A stretch of 64,000 bases of DNA from the NCBI RefSeq assembly GCF_900086705.1, contig NZ_LT575483.1, positions 2,201,894-2,265,893 on the forward strand. Direction: 5' to 3'. This DNA comes from Massilibacillus massiliensis (GTDB lineage Bacteria; Bacillota; Negativicutes; FLKF01). The notes beneath the pieces are model-generated. The model had not been told where the DNA came from and did not search any database. It was given only the letters and a program-made list of their open reading frames with translations. The translations under genes and the position numbers were made by a program. Positions within the stretch are counted from its first letter, which is position 1. The number at the start of each line of letters is the position of its first letter. Positions 62,595-64,000 of this stretch are shown here, piece after piece.

Positions 62595-62623
62595 TTGTAT
62601 TGTATGAACTAAAATGTTATCAT
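62595..62623 (+). promoter_or_regulatory. Candidate sigma-A promoter of the semialdehyde dehydrogenase gene
   Basis: TTGTAT (62595-62600), 17 bases, TATCAT (62618-62623), 44 bases before the ATG. Confidence 0.5.
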
Positions 62624-62667
62624 GTAGTTAGCGTTTTATTACTTTTGAGGAAGAAGGTTGTATTACT

Positions 62668-64000
62668 ATGCATGAAGTAAAAAGATTGCAGTACTACGTA
62701 AACGGAGAATTCAAAACCTCTAAAACCGAAGTTTATTCGGACGCCTTTGATCCAAGCACGGGAGAGATTATAGCGAAAGTACCACGCTGTACGCCGAGTG
62801 AAGTAGAAGAAGCCATTGCCAGTGCAAAGGCTGCATACCCAGGCTGGTCGGCAACTCCCGTACTGAAAAGAGTTCAGATATTATATAAATTTCGTGAACT
62901 CCTAGTCAAAAATATGGAAGAGCTCACACATTTGGTAGCATTAGAAAATGGAAAAGCATGGGGAGAAGCAGAGGGAGATGTTTTAAAGGCAAAAGAAGGA
63001 ACTGAACAAGCTTTAGCAGCACCTTCTCTCATGATGAGTGAAAGTCTTTTGGATGCTTCAAAAGGCTATGATACTGTTGCTTATCGTGAACCGATTGGTG
63101 TATTCGCCGGAATTGTTCCCTTTAATTTTCCTGCGATGATTCCTATGGGATGGATGACACCAATCTGTATTGCTTGCGGAAATACAATTGTATTAAAAGC
63201 GGCTACGTTTACACCACAAACTTGTATGCGTGTGGCAGAATTATATAAAGAAGCTGGTTTGCCGGATGGTGTCATTAATATTGTCACATGCTCTAGGCAT
63301 GAAGCTGAAATTTTATTGTCTCATCCAGACGTAAAAGGGATTACCTTCGTTGGTTCTACAGACGTTGGGCTACATATCTATGCAACTGCTGCAGCGGCAG
63401 GAAAAAGAGTACAGGCTTTATGTGAAGCAAAAAATCATGCTTTGGTCTTAGAGGATGCACCGATTGAACGGACTGCCGCAGGTATTGTGAATGCTGCGTT
63501 TGGTTGCGCTGGCGAACGTTGTATGGCTTTGCCAGTTGTGGTTGTGCAGGAAAGCATCGCAGATGCGCTGGTGAAAGCGATCATTGAGCAGGCCAAGAAA
63601 TTGACGATAGGACCTGCTTATGATAAAACAACCAGACTTGGACCTGTTATTAATGATGAACATAAAAAATCAGTTTTAAATTGGATTCAGAAAGGGCTTG
63701 ATGAAGGTGCGCAGCTTGTGCTTGATGGACGAGATGTTACCGTAAAAGGGCATGAAAAAGGTTTTTATATTGGGCCAACAATTTTAGATCATGTTAAGGA
63801 AGGGATGAGTGTAGGGACGAGAGAAATTTTCGGGCCTGTACTTTGTATTAAAAGGGTAAAAACCTTTGAAGAAGGATTGTCCATCATGAATGATAATCCT
63901 TATGCAAATGGTTCGGTAATTTTCACGCAAAATGGGTATTATGCTAGAGAATTCGTCCGCCATACAGATGGTGGAATGGTCGGTGTAAATGTTGGTATTC
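62668..64000 (+). CDS. mmsA: Methylmalonate-semialdehyde dehydrogenase (CoA-acylating), 3' end outside window
   Basis: 444 codons are visible and the frame is open at the window edge, so the C-terminal part is missing (the family is about 490 residues). It is an aldehyde dehydrogenase of the MmsA/IolA type that makes acyl-CoA from (methyl)malonate semialdehyde. Seen: VPFNFPAMIP, the family's CEAKNHALVLEDA segment in place of the usual general-base glutamate, the catalytic cysteine in CAGERCMALP, and EIFGPVL. The start codon is preceded by AGAAGG. Neighbouring genes beyond the edge would show whether it belongs to inositol or valine breakdown. Confidence 0.92.
   Translation, partial: MHEVKRLQYYVNGEFKTSKTEVYSDAFDPSTGEIIAKVPRCTPSEVEEAIASAKAAYPGWSATPVLKRVQILYKFRELLVKNMEELTHLVALENGKAWGEAEGDVLKAKEGTEQALAAPSLMMSESLLDASKGYDTVAYREPIGVFAGIVPFNFPAMIPMGWMTPICIACGNTIVLKAATFTPQTCMRVAELYKEAGLPDGVINIVTCSRHEAEILLSHPDVKGITFVGSTDVGLHIYATAAAAGKRVQALCEAKNHALVLEDAPIERTAAGIVNAAFGCAGERCMALPVVVVQESIADALVKAIIEQAKKLTIGPAYDKTTRLGPVINDEHKKSVLNWIQKGLDEGAQLVLDGRDVTVKGHEKGFYIGPTILDHVKEGMSVGTREIFGPVLCIKRVKTFEEGLSIMNDNPYANGSVIFTQNGYYAREFVRHTDGGMVGVNVGI

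Noticed and set aside
1-64000. tRNA, rRNA, CRISPR array, prophage or replication origin
   Set aside because: Looked for throughout by eye; no cloverleaf with conserved TTCGA arm, no regular spaced repeats, no integrase or phage genes and no DnaA-box cluster were found.

Overview
This is a 64 kb stretch of low-GC, gene-dense bacterial chromosome from an anaerobic member of the Firmicutes. Several features together suggest a diderm Negativicutes-type organism (Sporomusa/Pelosinus-like), though this is inference and no rRNA or other phylogenetic marker lies in the window: phosphotransferase systems (PTS) run by LevR/MtlR-type regulators, an RND efflux pump with a lipoprotein adaptor, a ferredoxin-linked 2-oxoacid oxidoreductase, a HutP-like RNA-binding protein, chemoreceptors and HD-GYP proteins. 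I saw no rRNA, tRNA, CRISPR array, transposase or prophage gene.

Layout. 1-7781: C-terminal part of a LevR-type regulator, then a galactitol-family PTS (EIIA, EIIB, EIIC), a GatD-like dehydrogenase, an AraD-type L-ribulose-5-phosphate 4-epimerase and a split transketolase; this reads as a pentitol pathway with two sigma-54 promoters. 7900-10590: a c-di-GMP-I riboswitch controlling a chemoreceptor, and a small coiled-coil protein. 10732-18195 (minus strand): a mannose-family PTS with a DapA/NanA-type aldolase, a 2-hydroxyacid dehydrogenase and a full-length LevR-type activator, again with a sigma-54 promoter. 18411-21326: XRE regulator, HD-GYP protein and two structural-looking proteins of unknown role. 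21327-26257: polar amino-acid ABC transporter behind an attenuator-like leader, and a TcyP-type symporter. 26451-31616: complete mannitol operon (mtlA, mtlR, mtlF, mtlD). 31914-34508: PHP phosphoesterase, HutP-like protein and an unknown protein. 34550-38382: LysR regulator divergent from a DcuC-family transporter and an AbgA-like M20 amidohydrolase. 38490-43171: MarR-controlled RND efflux operon. 43184-47028: mixed small genes, a structured repeat element and an unexplained leader before a second chemoreceptor. 49101-52607 (minus): VanW, PRC-barrel and TPR proteins. 52834-57229: a sigma-54 activator with an N-terminal HPr domain, followed by ptsH-ptsI behind a sigma-54 promoter. 57632-60316: korDABC. 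60402-64000: ung, a two-HD-domain HD-GYP protein and a truncated methylmalonate-semialdehyde dehydrogenase gene.

The main theme is sugar uptake by PTS under sigma-54 control. Four -24/-12 promoters match TGGCAY-N5-TTGC exactly: two in the pentitol operon, one before the mannose-family PTS and one before ptsHI itself. The activator beside ptsHI has kept the phosphorylatable histidine of HPr but lost the regulatory serine, which suggests that PTS phosphorylation state feeds back on production of the general PTS proteins. A second theme is c-di-GMP: one riboswitch-controlled chemoreceptor and two HD-GYP proteins. The least explained sequence is a structured repeat present in two forms (24605-24737 and 43221-43450) and the folded leader at 46830-46950.
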